A DNA stretch of 47,323 nt from Rickettsia typhi (GCA_945875975.1 CAMCMD010000012.1:1-47323); one strand, 5' to 3'; positions 36,570 to 46,376 are shown, counted from the stretch's first letter. The notes: generated by a model from the sequence alone, not told the origin. Program-made: numbers and translations.

Positions 36570-37340
36570 TTATGCTTCCGCAAAAGCAGATTTTGAGATC
36601 TCACCGGTGATAAATTGGCGTAGATTATCATTATCGGTACTATCAATATCGCTCATTTTACCTGACCAAACAATTTTGCCTTCAAACAAAAAGGCTATTT
36701 CCTTGCCAATTTTCCTGGCGCTCTGCATATCGTGGGTAATAGTAACTGTCGTAGCACCAAGCTCCTCCCTGATCTTAACTATCAAATCATTTATAACGTT
36801 AGACATGATAGGGTCTAGACCAGTTGTTGGTTCGTCAAAAAATATTACCTTTGGATCAATGCATATAGCTCTTGCTAGCGACACTCTTTTTTGCATCCCA
36901 CCTGATAAATCAGATGGATAAAGGTCTAAAATTTTACTTGATAAACCAACAGACTGTAATTTCCTGCTGGCTAGATCTCTCGTGTCTTTTTTAGTAAGTG
37001 AATGTAACTTTTCTGCAAAAAATGTAATGTTTTGTTGAACAGTCAAAGAGTCGAATAAGGCACCAGCCTGAAATAAATACCCGCAATTCTCTAACATCTT
37101 CAAACGCTCTTTGTAAGACATACCAAGAGACTCATTGCCCTCGTATAAAATGCTACCAGAATCGGCTGTAACTAGGCCAACCATTAACTTAATTAAAACC
37201 GATTTACCAGAACCAGAGCCACCAAGAATTATCAAAGAACTACCTTTAACCACATCTAAATCAATACCTTTAAGCACGTGGTTAGTTCCAAATGCTTTAT
37301 TCAGTGATCTTATTTTGAATTTCAGTTCATCGTTCATCAA
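36570..37340 (-). CDS. mlaF: Phospholipid transport ABC ATPase MlaF
   Basis: MlaF powers the Mla system, which moves phospholipids between outer and inner membrane and preserves outer-membrane asymmetry. Walker A GGSGSGKSVL (40-49), the signature LSGGMQKRVSLARA, Walker B VIFFDEPTTGLDP and the H-loop TITHDMQSA are all present. The length of 256 is normal. It overlaps mlaE by 4 bp. MlaD and other partners are not adjacent; in Rickettsiales the mla genes are often split. Confidence 0.95.
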   Translation of the reverse strand: MMNDELKFKIRSLNKAFGTNHVLKGIDLDVVKGSSLIILGGSGSGKSVLIKLMVGLVTADSGSILYEGNESLGMSYKERLKMLENCGYLFQAGALFDSLTVQQNITFFAEKLHSLTKKDTRDLASRKLQSVGLSSKILDLYPSDLSGGMQKRVSLARAICIDPKVIFFDEPTTGLDPIMSNVINDLIVKIREELGATTVTITHDMQSARKIGKEIAFLFEGKIVWSGKMSDIDSTDNDNLRQFITGEISKSAFAEA

Positions 37341-38110
37341 TTAAAAAATAACTCCGTAATTAAATAGTTGCTTATGAGAATAAGGATCGAGGAACTGGCG
37401 ACCGCTGCAGTAGTAGCAGCACCTACCCCCCTTGCTCCTTTATCTGAAAAATAACCATGATAACAACTCATGATAGCTATAATAAAACCAAATGCAGCTG
37501 CCTTTACCAAACCGGAGATAACGTCCATTGATTCCAAATACTCCACTGTGTTGATAATATAGCTAGTACTGTTAAATCCAAGCTTATAAGTGCTAACAAG
37601 ATAACCGCCCAAAACACCAATACTATCTCCAACCAACACTAAACATGGTAATGTAATAACAGCCGCAATGACTCTAGGGCACACAAGATACTTTATTGGA
37701 TCCGTAGACAGGGTGAATAGCGCATCAATTTGCTCGGTAACCCTCATAGTACCAATTTCAGCAGCTATAGAGGCCCCCACTCTTCCAGCAACCATCAGTC
37801 CCGCCAACACCGGACCAAGTTCTCTGGTGATAGACAAGACAACAACAGTAGCAATAGAGCTTTCCGCTGAAAACCTAGAAAAGCCTGTGTAGCTTTGTAG
37901 CGCGAGCACCGCTCCAGAAAAGACAGCAGTCATTGCAACAACTGGTAATGAATAGTACCCGATGATCATTAGCTGCCTTCCTATCAAACCTATATAAAAA
38001 GGTCTTTTACCGAACCCAATAAAAGTCTTAGCTATAAATATCGCAAGAACGCCAATTGTGCGAGTGGAATTTATTGTTTTACTACCTAACTGCTGAACTG
38101 CTACAAACAT
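37337..38110 (-). CDS. mlaE: Phospholipid transport permease MlaE
   Basis: MlaE is the membrane permease of the Mla ABC transporter. About five or six hydrophobic segments are visible, with the MlaE-family signature ELGPVLAGLMVAGRVGASIA followed by AEIGTMRVTEQIDAL. The length of 257 is typical. It is translated just before mlaF (ATGA overlap). Confidence 0.95.
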   Translation of the reverse strand: MFVAVQQLGSKTINSTRTIGVLAIFIAKTFIGFGKRPFYIGLIGRQLMIIGYYSLPVVAMTAVFSGAVLALQSYTGFSRFSAESSIATVVVLSITRELGPVLAGLMVAGRVGASIAAEIGTMRVTEQIDALFTLSTDPIKYLVCPRVIAAVITLPCLVLVGDSIGVLGGYLVSTYKLGFNSTSYIINTVEYLESMDVISGLVKAAAFGFIIAIMSCYHGYFSDKGARGVGAATTAAVASSSILILISNYLITELFFN

Positions 38111-38136
38111 ATTTAACTTATATTAATGATATTTTC

Positions 38137-39219
38137 TTAAGTATATATTCTATCGAAGCGATCGCCAAGCCTTGTTAAAACTTCATGGGCATTTGTTTGC
38201 GCTATCTGTGCCATTGCATCTGGAGTACAATTGTTGCCAAGCACCTCTACTTTTTGTCCCAGAAACACGTCTTTTTCTGGAACCAAGGACACGTCAATAA
38301 TGACTAAGTCCATGGAGACTCTGCCAATGATAGGCGCCTTATGACCGTTTATATAAAAAACAAATTTATTGCTTAAACATCGTAAAAATCCATCCGCGTA
38401 ACCAATCGGAATAGTGACAATTGAGCAACTCTTTTTAGTTGAATTAGTATAAGTACTGTTATAACCAGTCGACTCTCCTGGTCTTAATTGGTGTATTTGT
38501 ATAATAGGTGCAAATAATTGTACAGGGTTTTGGATTATCAATTCATTACTTGGGTTAATACCATATAAAGCGGCGCCAAGTCTTACCAGATCCAATTGAT
38601 ACTCATGTCCTAGAAAAACACCCCTTGAATTTGCCAAACTTCTCTTAGCATTTGGAAATTTATTCGCTAATTTAGTAAATTTTTCTAGCTGTATTTTATT
38701 ATACAAATTATCGCGCTCTTCGGAGCTCACTAGGTGACTCATAACACATAATACATCAAGTCCAGCAGTATCTGTTTGTATTAAATCCGTAGATTCTGTT
38801 TCAGACATTCCTAGTCTATTCATCCCCGTATCAAAGTGAATAAAGCAAGGCAAGACATTGTTAAGTTTGACAGCAAATTCTTGCCAAATCTTAATTTGCG
38901 CTAAATGATTTAAAACTGGAACTAAGCCATGTTCTTTAAAAGCTTCAGTCTGACCAAAAAATACTCCGTTCAAAACATAGATATTCACATCAGTCCCTAA
39001 TATCTTTCTTAAACTCACTCCTTCTTCGATATTGGCTACAAAAAAATGCGTGCAACCTGATTGTTTCAGTACGGGAGAAATTTGCTTGGCACCAAGACCA
39101 TAGCAATTAGCCTTTACCGCAGCCCCAATTTCAGAATTAGGACATTCAGCACTAAGAGCTCGGTAATTCTCTTCTATTATACGTAAATTTACTTGTAGAG
39201 TGCATTTTGAACTGCTCAT
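38137..39219 (-). CDS. alr: Alanine racemase
   Basis: A PLP enzyme that makes D-alanine for peptidoglycan. The PLP lysine is K36 in AAVKANCYGLGA, the catalytic Tyr is in ESTGYNSTYT near residue 255, and RVSMDLVIIDVS is also conserved. A barrel N-domain is followed by a beta C-domain; 360 residues is normal. It starts 3 bp after coaD stops, so the two are probably co-transcribed. Its presence fits an organism that still makes some peptidoglycan. Confidence 0.95.
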   Translation of the reverse strand: MSSSKCTLQVNLRIIEENYRALSAECPNSEIGAAVKANCYGLGAKQISPVLKQSGCTHFFVANIEEGVSLRKILGTDVNIYVLNGVFFGQTEAFKEHGLVPVLNHLAQIKIWQEFAVKLNNVLPCFIHFDTGMNRLGMSETESTDLIQTDTAGLDVLCVMSHLVSSEERDNLYNKIQLEKFTKLANKFPNAKRSLANSRGVFLGHEYQLDLVRLGAALYGINPSNELIIQNPVQLFAPIIQIHQLRPGESTGYNSTYTNSTKKSCSIVTIPIGYADGFLRCLSNKFVFYINGHKAPIIGRVSMDLVIIDVSLVPEKDVFLGQKVEVLGNNCTPDAMAQIAQTNAHEVLTRLGDRFDRIYT

Positions 39220-39221
39220 AC

Positions 39222-39725
39222 CTACGACTTACTCTGGTAGTACTGAATTAATCTATCTTTGATTTCTGGTATTACAAAAGAAGAAATATCGCCCCCTAAA
39301 CTCACTATTTCCTTTACCAATTTAGAAGAAATAAATTGATTCTTCTCTGACGCGGGAAGAAAAATCGTTTCTATTGTCTCATCCAATCTTGAATTCATAC
39401 AAGCCATTTGAAATTCATACTCAAAGTCTGATACCGCTCTAAGCCCCCTGATTATAAAATGAGCACCTACTTTACTTGCAAAACTTACTAACAGACCATC
39501 GAAGTGCATTACCTTAACATTTGAAGCTATTCCGTATTTTTCTAGATAAAGCATTGCCATCTGGCATCTTTCTTCTATTGAAAACATCGGGTTTTTAGAT
39601 ACTGAAGACGATATCGCCAAAACTAATTCATCACAAATTCTACTTGCCCTGGAAATGATATCCGCATGCCCGTTTGTAATTGGGTCAAAAGTCCCCGGAT
39701 AGATTCCTATTATTTTATTGGCCAT
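39222..39725 (-). CDS. coaD: Phosphopantetheine adenylyltransferase
   Basis: CoaD adenylates 4'-phosphopantetheine, the next-to-last step of coenzyme A synthesis. The nucleotidyltransferase motif GTFDPITNGHADI (residues 11-23, with the catalytic His of TNGH) and the FIIRGLRAVSDFEYEFQMA and ISSKLVKEIVSLGGDIS segments are intact. The length of 167 is normal. Confidence 0.97.
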   Translation of the reverse strand: MANKIIGIYPGTFDPITNGHADIISRASRICDELVLAISSSVSKNPMFSIEERCQMAMLYLEKYGIASNVKVMHFDGLLVSFASKVGAHFIIRGLRAVSDFEYEFQMACMNSRLDETIETIFLPASEKNQFISSKLVKEIVSLGGDISSFVIPEIKDRLIQYYQSKS

Positions 39726-39860
39726 AAACGATAATTATTCTAGTGTAATATAAGTTATATTTTTCTTTCCAAAATACAATGGAACCTTAATTTACAGGAT
39801 TAATACAATTTCAACATCAAAGCAATAACATTTTGTCCTAATTTTTTAAAACATTTCTCC

Positions 39861-39886
39861 AAAATACAAGGATTTTATTTCCTTGT
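39861..39886 (-). terminator. Probable terminator of htpG
   Basis: ACAAGGA (39866-39872) and TCCTTGT (39880-39886) form a 7-bp stem with a 7-base loop. On the minus strand the stem is followed by a TATTTT run. It lies 10 bp after the htpG stop, in the 170-bp gap before coaD's unit; the rest of that gap shows nothing. Confidence 0.5.
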
Positions 39887-39895
39887 TCGACATCT

Positions 39896-41770
39896 TTATT
39901 TCCTTATTAATGCTAGTTTCTCAAACAAACTATTAAGCCGCTTAGAAAAAGCACTAACATCATAAACTGGTTCACCCTCAATGATACAAGCTTGATCGTA
40001 AAGCAAGTGAATAAGCTCTTTGTTCTCTTCATCTTTATTCTTATCATCAATCTCTAAGCTAATTTTTTTGATTATATGGTGATTAGGGTTGATTTCCAAA
40101 ATTTTAGCACTTGCACCAAGAAGTTGTTTTTGTTCAATTAAATATCTTTCCATACGTATATCCATCGATCCATCTGCCACCGCTAAGCACGCAGGAGTAG
40201 ATGCTAGTTTTTTAGAAATTTTTACTTCTTTTACAAGTGTGCCCAAAGACTCTTTGAAGTATTTTACAAGAGCCTCGTGTCCTTTTTCCACTGGTTTATT
40301 AGCATCTTTATCTTCCTTAACATCGGTTGCATTATTAAGATCGATATCACTTCTAGTAACCGATTTTATCTCAGCCTCTTTATAGTTACCGTTAACGTTT
40401 ACCCAAAAATCATCAACAGTATCAGTAAACAAAAGCACATCGATATTTTTACTTAAAAACCCTTCTATTTGAGGGTTATTACGTAGCTTTTCTGGATTGT
40501 CTCCACTTAAATAATAAATAGTTTTATCTTCCCCCTCGCAAGAAGCAAGGTAATCATCCAGGCTTATCATCTTGTCATGTAGCGCACTTCTAAAAATGCA
40601 TACTTCCAAAAGCTTTTCATGATCACTAGTAACTTCACATAAACCTTCTTTCAAAGCGCCACCAAAATTATTCCAGAATTCTTGATACTTATCAAAATTA
40701 GTTTCTTTTTGTTTTTTTAGCTCAGCTAACACTTTTTTGGTAATAGACTTTTTTATCTTATCTATCGTTGCATTATGCTGCAATGTTTCGCGGCTAACGT
40801 TAAGTGGCAAATCGTCAGAATCAACAACACCCCTTAAAAATCTTAAATATTGCGGAATAAGATCTATGTTTTCATCACCAATAAACACCCTTTTGATATA
40901 AAGCTTTACCCGACATTTACGATCCGGATGGAATAAATCAAAAGTTTTTGAACTTGGAATGAATAATAAGTTAGTAAACTCGACCGCCCCTTCATTATGA
41001 TTGTGCATAGTCAACCATGGATCGTCAGGAGCATGAGAAACACTTTTATAAAATTCTTTATATTGCTCATCTGATATTTCTGACTTAGGCCTAGTCCAGA
41101 TCGCTGATGAAGAATTAACCTGATTTTCGTGCCCATTTTGATCAATAAAATAAATAGGTACCGCAACATGGTCAGAGTAGCTTTTAATAATGTGTTTGAT
41201 TCTAAAATGATCCACAAAACTTTCTTCTTCTGCCTTTACATGCAGTACTACTTCCGTCCCTCTAGCAAACTCTCTATCTGTATCCGACACAGTATATTCA
41301 CCTTGCCCATCAGAATGCCAAGTATATGCCTTATCTTCTCCAGCCTTTCTTGAAGTAACCGTAATTTCATCAGCCACCATAAAAGATGAATAAAACCCCA
41401 CCCCAAATTGCCCTATCAAATTGCTATCTTTTTTATTATCCCCAGAAAGCTGATCAATAAAGCGCTGAGTTCCAGACCTTGCTATGGTACCTAAATTTTC
41501 ATTTAAATCATCACGATTCATTCCTATCCCAGTATCTCTAACCGTAAGAGTTCTAGCATCTTTATCTACTGAAACTACTATTTTGAATTCGCTATTATTA
41601 TCTAAGAGGCGACTATCTGTTTGGCTTAAATACCGCAGCTTATCACAGGCATCAGAGCTATTAGAAATAAGCTCACGCATAAAAATCTCTTTATTAGTGT
41701 AAAGAGAATGGATCATCAAATTTAGTACTTTACCGATTTCAGCATCAAATTTTCTTTTTTCTTGGGTCAT
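39896..41770 (-). CDS. htpG: Chaperone HtpG (Hsp90)
   Basis: HtpG is the bacterial Hsp90. The N-terminal GHKL ATPase domain has [14 protein letters not shown] with catalytic E33 and N37, [13 protein letters not shown] and [14 protein letters not shown]. The middle domain has [19 protein letters not shown] with the ATP-contacting Arg. A C-terminal dimerisation domain follows, with an acidic insert ([14 protein letters not shown]) between. The length of 624 is normal. GAGG at 41776-41779 lies 5 bp before the start. I saw no clear heat-shock promoter. Confidence 0.98.
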   Translation of the reverse strand: MTQEKRKFDAEIGKVLNLMIHSLYTNKEIFMRELISNSSDACDKLRYLSQTDSRLLDNNSEFKIVVSVDKDARTLTVRDTGIGMNRDDLNENLGTIARSGTQRFIDQLSGDNKKDSNLIGQFGVGFYSSFMVADEITVTSRKAGEDKAYTWHSDGQGEYTVSDTDREFARGTEVVLHVKAEEESFVDHFRIKHIIKSYSDHVAVPIYFIDQNGHENQVNSSSAIWTRPKSEISDEQYKEFYKSVSHAPDDPWLTMHNHNEGAVEFTNLLFIPSSKTFDLFHPDRKCRVKLYIKRVFIGDENIDLIPQYLRFLRGVVDSDDLPLNVSRETLQHNATIDKIKKSITKKVLAELKKQKETNFDKYQEFWNNFGGALKEGLCEVTSDHEKLLEVCIFRSALHDKMISLDDYLASCEGEDKTIYYLSGDNPEKLRNNPQIEGFLSKNIDVLLFTDTVDDFWVNVNGNYKEAEIKSVTRSDIDLNNATDVKEDKDANKPVEKGHEALVKYFKESLGTLVKEVKISKKLASTPACLAVADGSMDIRMERYLIEQKQLLGASAKILEINPNHHIIKKISLEIDDKNKDEENKELIHLLYDQACIIEGEPVYDVSAFSKRLNSLFEKLALIRK

Positions 41771-41872
41771 GGTATCCTCAAATATAAAAATATTATTTGA
41801 AAGTTATATAGTACTGAGGTTATAACTTTTAAATAGTAATGATTGAATTTAATATAAAAAAAATAAGATGTT

Positions 41873-42058
41873 ATGAATAATTTACTTGTAGTTATGGGCG
41901 CTTCTCTTGTACTTTTCGGTTGCACCGCAACAAACATAGAAAATTTTGATAATACAAAATCAAAACACGAACAAAAAATAGAGAAGCTACATAAGGAGGT
42001 CCACCGGACAGAAACTATTATTAACGATAATCGTAGAAAACAAACATTACAAATATAA
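41873..42058 (+). CDS. Small lipoprotein
   Basis: I do not recognise a named gene. The 61-residue product begins with a lipoprotein signal (MNNLLVVMGASLVLFGC) with lipobox LFGC, Cys at residue 17. The remaining 44 residues are charged and helical (EQKIEKLHKEVHRTETIIND), suitable for a short coiled coil, much as in small Lpp-like or entericidin-type envelope proteins. The +2 residue is Thr, so it would go to the outer membrane by the usual rule. It is divergent from htpG and convergent with the DUF167 gene. Confidence 0.65.
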   Translation: MNNLLVVMGASLVLFGCTATNIENFDNTKSKHEQKIEKLHKEVHRTETIINDNRRKQTLQI

Positions 42059-42064
42059 CAAATT

Positions 42065-42352
42065 TTAAAAACCGTCTGGAAAAAATAGATTCACGACTTT
42101 GAACTGGGATGTTTGTCCAGAGCTGATTGCTATAGCTGACTTTGGCAGATCCAACTCTTTTGCCAGATAATCTATAATTGCTTTATTAGCCTTGCCTCTT
42201 TCAGGAGGACACTTAATCGATAATTTCAAATACTCTTTATTACCTATCACTATCCACCCATCAACCGCGTTCTGTTTTGCTCCGGCCCTCACTTTGAGCA
42301 GAAATCTATTTGGCTTTTTAACTTTAATGCTATCAAATATTTCTTTCACCAA
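42065..42352 (-). CDS. DUF167 (YggU) family protein
   Basis: A small conserved protein of 95 residues and unknown role. The family pattern is clear: FLLKVRAGAKQNAVDGWI, then LKLSIKCPPERGKANKAIID and LPKSAIAISSGQTSQFKVV. It has no membrane segment. It stands alone between convergent and divergent plus-strand genes. Confidence 0.92.
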   Translation of the reverse strand: MVKEIFDSIKVKKPNRFLLKVRAGAKQNAVDGWIVIGNKEYLKLSIKCPPERGKANKAIIDYLAKELDLPKSAIAISSGQTSQFKVVNLFFPDGF

Positions 42353-42428
42353 AGTATAATAGTTGCAAATTTATATTCACTATACTATAATTTTTATTTT
42401 TGTTAATAAATTTATTTCGCTACTAAAA

Positions 42429-43145
42429 ATGAAGCAAAGAACGAGAATTTTGATACTTATATCTCTTATGCTCTGTTCAATTTCAGCATTTGCAGCAGAC
42501 CGAGAGATCACTGAATCACAGAAATGCTCGAGGATGTTTTCTTATTTTGAAAATAGATATAACTTGCCAAAAGATATTTTACATTCAATTTCTTTACAAG
42601 AAACTAGAAAACCTCACTCACGGCACCAAATTGGGGTTGTTTGGCCTTGGACAATAAATATCGAAGGCAAGGGGTTCCATTTTAAGACAAAAAAAGATGC
42701 AGTTCGATTTGTAAAAGATCAGCTAAAAAAAGGTAAAGCAAGCATTGATGTTGGTTGTATGCAGATTAATTTAAAATATCACCCCGATGCTTTTGCATCT
42801 CTTGATCAAGCATTCTCACCAAGAAGAAATATTGCTTATGCCGCTCAGCTGCTACAGAGTCATTATGAGAGACTCAGAAATTGGGACAAAGCTGTAGGGC
42901 AGTACCATTCAAGCACGCATGACAGAGCTAGTACTTATCAGGCAAGTGTTAATAGGATAAACAATAAAATGGTAACCTACAAGCAGGACCTTAATCGATA
43001 TACGCATGATAGAAATTATAGGGAATCACTTTATCTTACTAACAGTAAAAATAGAAATATGGGATCCAAATATTTAGGTATGAGTAAAGTTGAGTTGCGA
43101 GTAAGCGGAATTAAGAACAACGACGTGTTCCGCAAGGTTCAATAA
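42429..43145 (+). CDS. Periplasmic lytic transglycosylase (SLT domain)
   Basis: The product (238 residues from ATG 42429) has a signal peptide (RTRILILISLMLCSISAFAA). The mature part has the SLT fold seen in VirB1- and Slt70-type enzymes: a catalytic-helix segment LHSISLQETRKPHSRHQIGV with the candidate catalytic Glu in SLQE, VGCMQINLKYHP (equivalent to the GLMQI motif) and AAQLLQSHYERLRNWDKAVG ending in QYHSS. A Lys/Asn-rich C-terminal tail of unclear role follows. It cleaves peptidoglycan glycan strands, by family. It could serve the type IV secretion system, though it is 19 kb from the vir cluster. An upstream TTG/ATG-type start at 42363 is disfavoured by the signal peptide. Confidence 0.88.
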   Translation: MKQRTRILILISLMLCSISAFAADREITESQKCSRMFSYFENRYNLPKDILHSISLQETRKPHSRHQIGVVWPWTINIEGKGFHFKTKKDAVRFVKDQLKKGKASIDVGCMQINLKYHPDAFASLDQAFSPRRNIAYAAQLLQSHYERLRNWDKAVGQYHSSTHDRASTYQASVNRINNKMVTYKQDLNRYTHDRNYRESLYLTNSKNRNMGSKYLGMSKVELRVSGIKNNDVFRKVQ

Positions 43146-43150
43146 TAGCT

Positions 43151-43921
43151 ATGTTTGATCCCCGCACGGTAGAACGTAACCGCAACAACTCTAGAAAAAC
43201 CTTACATCAACCCGCTTTTCATAAATTTATATGCGAAGATTTGCTCGACCGCCTTGAGCCAATAGACTGCAAATTTAATAATATATTACTTATTTATCCA
43301 GTGCTTGAACAGGTCTTAGTTCAAAGTCTCAACATAAAATATCCCCATCATAAATTAACTATCATAGAATCAGCGGAGCAAATAGAAATAATTGAACAAA
43401 ATTTTGACTTAATAATTTTCCCCTTTGGTTTGCACTGGATATCAAATATTCAGAGTTTTTTAAAACAGATATGTGAGATACTTGAGCCCCATGGAATCTT
43501 TATTTGTAATTTTCCCGGCGGTGGTACATTGTCCAATTTACGCCGAAAATTGGTAGAGCTTGAGTCTCAAACTTCAGGACGGCATGTTCCGCATATCTCA
43601 CCCTTTATTCAATTTGAGCATATGACTCCTTTGCTTGGGCAAGCAGGTTTTGTAGAAAATATTATAGATATGGAGTCTATTGAAGTTGAATACGAAACTC
43701 CATTATTGCTTATGAAAGCCCTTAAAAATGCTGGCCAATCTAACAGCCTTAAGGATGGCATTTCCTACTCCATAACAAAGAAAATGTTCCAAAAACTTCA
43801 AATCACTCATGACAAACCATTTATAGATTACGTTAATTTAATAAGTTTTATCTCTACCAAAACTAAACGAAGTATAAAGCTGTTGAAAAAACATTTTAAT
43901 CCTATTGACATCAAAATCTGA
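43151..43921 (+). CDS. NDUFAF5-like methyltransferase-fold protein
   Basis: This matches the NDUFAF5/BioC-like family, whose mitochondrial member is a complex I assembly factor that hydroxylates an arginine of NDUFS7 (NuoB). Shared marks are FDPRTVERNRNNSRKT at the start, FDLIIFPFGLHWISNIQSFL, LEPHGIFICNFPGGGTLSNL and the C-terminal ISPFIQFEHMTPLLGQAGF and LLLMKALKNAGQSNSL. The usual SAM loop (D-x-G-x-G-x-G) is replaced by ILLIYPVLEQVL, so normal SAM binding is doubtful. It starts 6 bp after the transglycosylase. Complex I assembly is inferred from family only. Length 256. Confidence 0.72.
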   Translation: MFDPRTVERNRNNSRKTLHQPAFHKFICEDLLDRLEPIDCKFNNILLIYPVLEQVLVQSLNIKYPHHKLTIIESAEQIEIIEQNFDLIIFPFGLHWISNIQSFLKQICEILEPHGIFICNFPGGGTLSNLRRKLVELESQTSGRHVPHISPFIQFEHMTPLLGQAGFVENIIDMESIEVEYETPLLLMKALKNAGQSNSLKDGISYSITKKMFQKLQITHDKPFIDYVNLISFISTKTKRSIKLLKKHFNPIDIKI

Positions 43922-44033
43922 AGAATTATATAACTATTATTAGTAGGTCTATTGGATGATTGCTAGTAATTCGGCATCCAGTTCTAAAGCCTATTATGTG
44001 GTCAATCTAACCATGAATATTGAGGTACTTAAT

Positions 44034-44666
44034 ATGAAAAACATTATTAAAAATCAAAATAATTATTTAGGGTATTTGTCAAAAAAACATACTATTTGTG
44101 CGATAGGAATAATAAGTACAATTTTTCTTTTCAATAATGCTGCTTTTTCTAAAGAACAGGATGGGAAACTCAACGATGCTAAGGCTGCTTCTGATCAACA
44201 GGTAATGAACAGTTCAAACGATAATTATTTTGATAATTATCGAAAACAAGTCTATCACATGATCCAAGAGATTAACCAAATTCATAACAAAGTTTTTTTT
44301 AGAGATTGGAGAGATCTAGGTGAAGCGTTTAATATTAGTCACCAAAGCCAAACTAATATATCAACGGAAGAAAAACAATATATTCTAAATATTGATTATC
44401 CTGGTTTTGATAAAAAAGAGTTGGCAGTAGAAGTACGGGGGGACTATTTGATAATAAATGGCAAAAAACCCTCCGAAAACCAAGATGATAAGGAAAAATC
44501 ATTCTCTGATCAAGGATATCGCAATTCATTTCAACATCAATTGTTAATCCCCAAAGATGTTGATATTAACTCTATTACATCAAGTTTGAGAAACGGAGTA
44601 TTGACAGTGGTTCTACCAAGAAGTACGGATAAAAAAATAGAACCTAAACAAATTCCAATAAATTAG
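44034..44666 (+). CDS. Exported small heat-shock protein (Hsp20)
   Basis: From ATG 44034 the product has 210 residues. Residues 17-38 look like a signal peptide or anchor (KKHTICAIGIISTIFLFNN, then AAFS). A polar linker follows. The alpha-crystallin domain, about 100-200, has ISTEEKQYILNIDYPGFDKK, LAVEVRGDYLIINGKK and the signature GVLTVVLPRS, and ends in a short IPIN tail containing an I-x-I motif. Most Hsp20 proteins are cytosolic with no N-terminal export signal. An earlier ATG at 43956 is possible but less fitting. Periplasmic location is inferred. Confidence 0.82.
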   Translation: MKNIIKNQNNYLGYLSKKHTICAIGIISTIFLFNNAAFSKEQDGKLNDAKAASDQQVMNSSNDNYFDNYRKQVYHMIQEINQIHNKVFFRDWRDLGEAFNISHQSQTNISTEEKQYILNIDYPGFDKKELAVEVRGDYLIINGKKPSENQDDKEKSFSDQGYRNSFQHQLLIPKDVDINSITSSLRNGVLTVVLPRSTDKKIEPKQIPIN

Positions 44667-44801
44667 GATTTGTACGTGTGATCCTAAAGCTCTTGCCGAA
44701 TGGCTTGTTTATGAAGTTAAACTGGCTTTTTGTTGTCATTGAATTATTTCATGTGTTATCATTTAGTGGTTGAATTTATAATCCATATAAGAAATTTAGT
44801 T

Positions 44802-46199
44802 ATGCAAGAATTTGATTTAGTGGTTATTGGCAGCGGTCCTGGTGGCTATACTGGAGCAATAAGGGCCTCTCAACTTGGAATGAAGGTAGCATGCATAGAA
44901 AAGCGTAAAACTCTAGGAGGGACTTGCTTGAATGTTGGTTGTATACCGTCAAAAGCATTACTGAGTTTCTCAGAAAAATATGAGGACGCTAGAGAACATT
45001 TTGCAGATATAGGCATCAACACAAGTGTAAAACTTGATTTAGAGAAGATGCTATCCAAGAAAAATAAGGTTGTAGATGATCTATGCAAAGGCATTGAATC
45101 GCTTTTTGTCAAAAATAAAATTACTAAACTTGTTGGTACTGGCAAAATTCTTGATCAAAATACTATTGAAATTAGTAACGGATCTAGTGTTGAAAAAATC
45201 AAAGCAAAAAATATTTTAATTGCTACTGGTTCAGAAATTATTGATGTCGATGGCGTCCTTGTTGATGAGAAATCAATAGTCTCTTCAACGGGAGCCCTCT
45301 CATTAAAAAAAGTGCCAAAAGAACTTGTAGTAATTGGTGGTGGATACATAGGGCTAGAACTAGGCTCAGTTTGGAGAAGATTAGGCAGCAAAGTGACTAT
45401 TGTAGAATTCGCTGATCGTATTGTTCCAGCACTTGATAGTGAAATTGGTAAGTCGTTCCACAAAATTTTAGAGAAACAAGGCTTTAACTTCATACTAAAC
45501 ACGAAAGTACTCAAAGCGGAAAAAAAAGATAATCGGGTGACCTTGACCCTAAGCGGAGTTAGCGATTCAAAACAATCTCAAATCTCTTGTGATGTAGTGC
45601 TTGTCTCAGTTGGCAGAAGACCCAACACTTATGGTCTTGGGTTGAAAGAAGCAGGCATTGCTTTGGACGAGCGTTCTAGAATTAATGTAAATAATCATTT
45701 TCAAACAAATATCTCAAATGTCTACGCTATTGGCGATGTAATTAAGGGGCCTATGCTAGCACATAAAGCCGAAGAAGAAGCTATAGCAGCCGTGGAAATT
45801 ATGAACGGACAGGCTGGACACGTGAATTATAAGCTTATACCTGGTGTCGTTTATACTCATCCCGAAGTAGCATCAGTTGGCGAAACAGAGGAAGAGCTGA
45901 AGAAAAACGGTGTAGATTATAAGGTTGGAAAATTCCCATTCTTGGCTAATTCACGCGCTAGAAGTGTGGGCGATACTGACGGTATGGTTAAGCTCCTTGC
46001 CTGCGCAAAAACGGACAGAATCCTCGGGGCTCATATTATCGGACCTGATGCTGGAACATTAATTGGCGAAGTGGTAGCTTATATGGAATTTGGTGGGGCA
46101 GCTGAGGATATAGCAAGAACTTGTCATGCACATCCAACTTTGAATGAAGCAATCAAAGAAGCAGCACTTGCGATTGATAAAAGAACGATCAATTTATAG
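44802..46199 (+). CDS. lpdA: Dihydrolipoyl dehydrogenase (E3)
   Basis: E3 reoxidises dihydrolipoamide in pyruvate and 2-oxoglutarate dehydrogenase complexes. The FAD loop VVIGSGPGGYTGAI, the redox disulfide GGTCLNVGCIPSKAL (C42, C47), the NAD loop VVIGGGYIGLELGSVW and the dimer-interface catalytic pair TCHAHPTLNEA are intact. ATG 44802 (MQEFDL) gives 465 residues; an upstream ATG at 44730 would add a non-homologous segment. No other subunit genes of these complexes are adjacent. Confidence 0.98.
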   Translation: MQEFDLVVIGSGPGGYTGAIRASQLGMKVACIEKRKTLGGTCLNVGCIPSKALLSFSEKYEDAREHFADIGINTSVKLDLEKMLSKKNKVVDDLCKGIESLFVKNKITKLVGTGKILDQNTIEISNGSSVEKIKAKNILIATGSEIIDVDGVLVDEKSIVSSTGALSLKKVPKELVVIGGGYIGLELGSVWRRLGSKVTIVEFADRIVPALDSEIGKSFHKILEKQGFNFILNTKVLKAEKKDNRVTLTLSGVSDSKQSQISCDVVLVSVGRRPNTYGLGLKEAGIALDERSRINVNNHFQTNISNVYAIGDVIKGPMLAHKAEEEAIAAVEIMNGQAGHVNYKLIPGVVYTHPEVASVGETEEELKKNGVDYKVGKFPFLANSRARSVGDTDGMVKLLACAKTDRILGAHIIGPDAGTLIGEVVAYMEFGGAAEDIARTCHAHPTLNEAIKEAALAIDKRTINL

Positions 46200-46376
46200 A
46201 GTGTTTGTTACAACTATACCTAACTAAGCCCTACAAAATACAGCACCACCATATGGGTTTGTCATGTTTTATAAATGAAGACCTATTGCAATGACTAAAA
46301 TATCGGATTTTATATTTTTAACGCCAATTCTGGATAAGCTATAGTGGTTTAAATTGGCATTTCTAAGATTATTTCA

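Noticed and set aside
41771..41872. Sigma-32 heat-shock promoter between htpG and the lipoprotein
   Set aside because: No CTTGAA with a properly spaced CCCCAT-like -10 was found on the minus strand.
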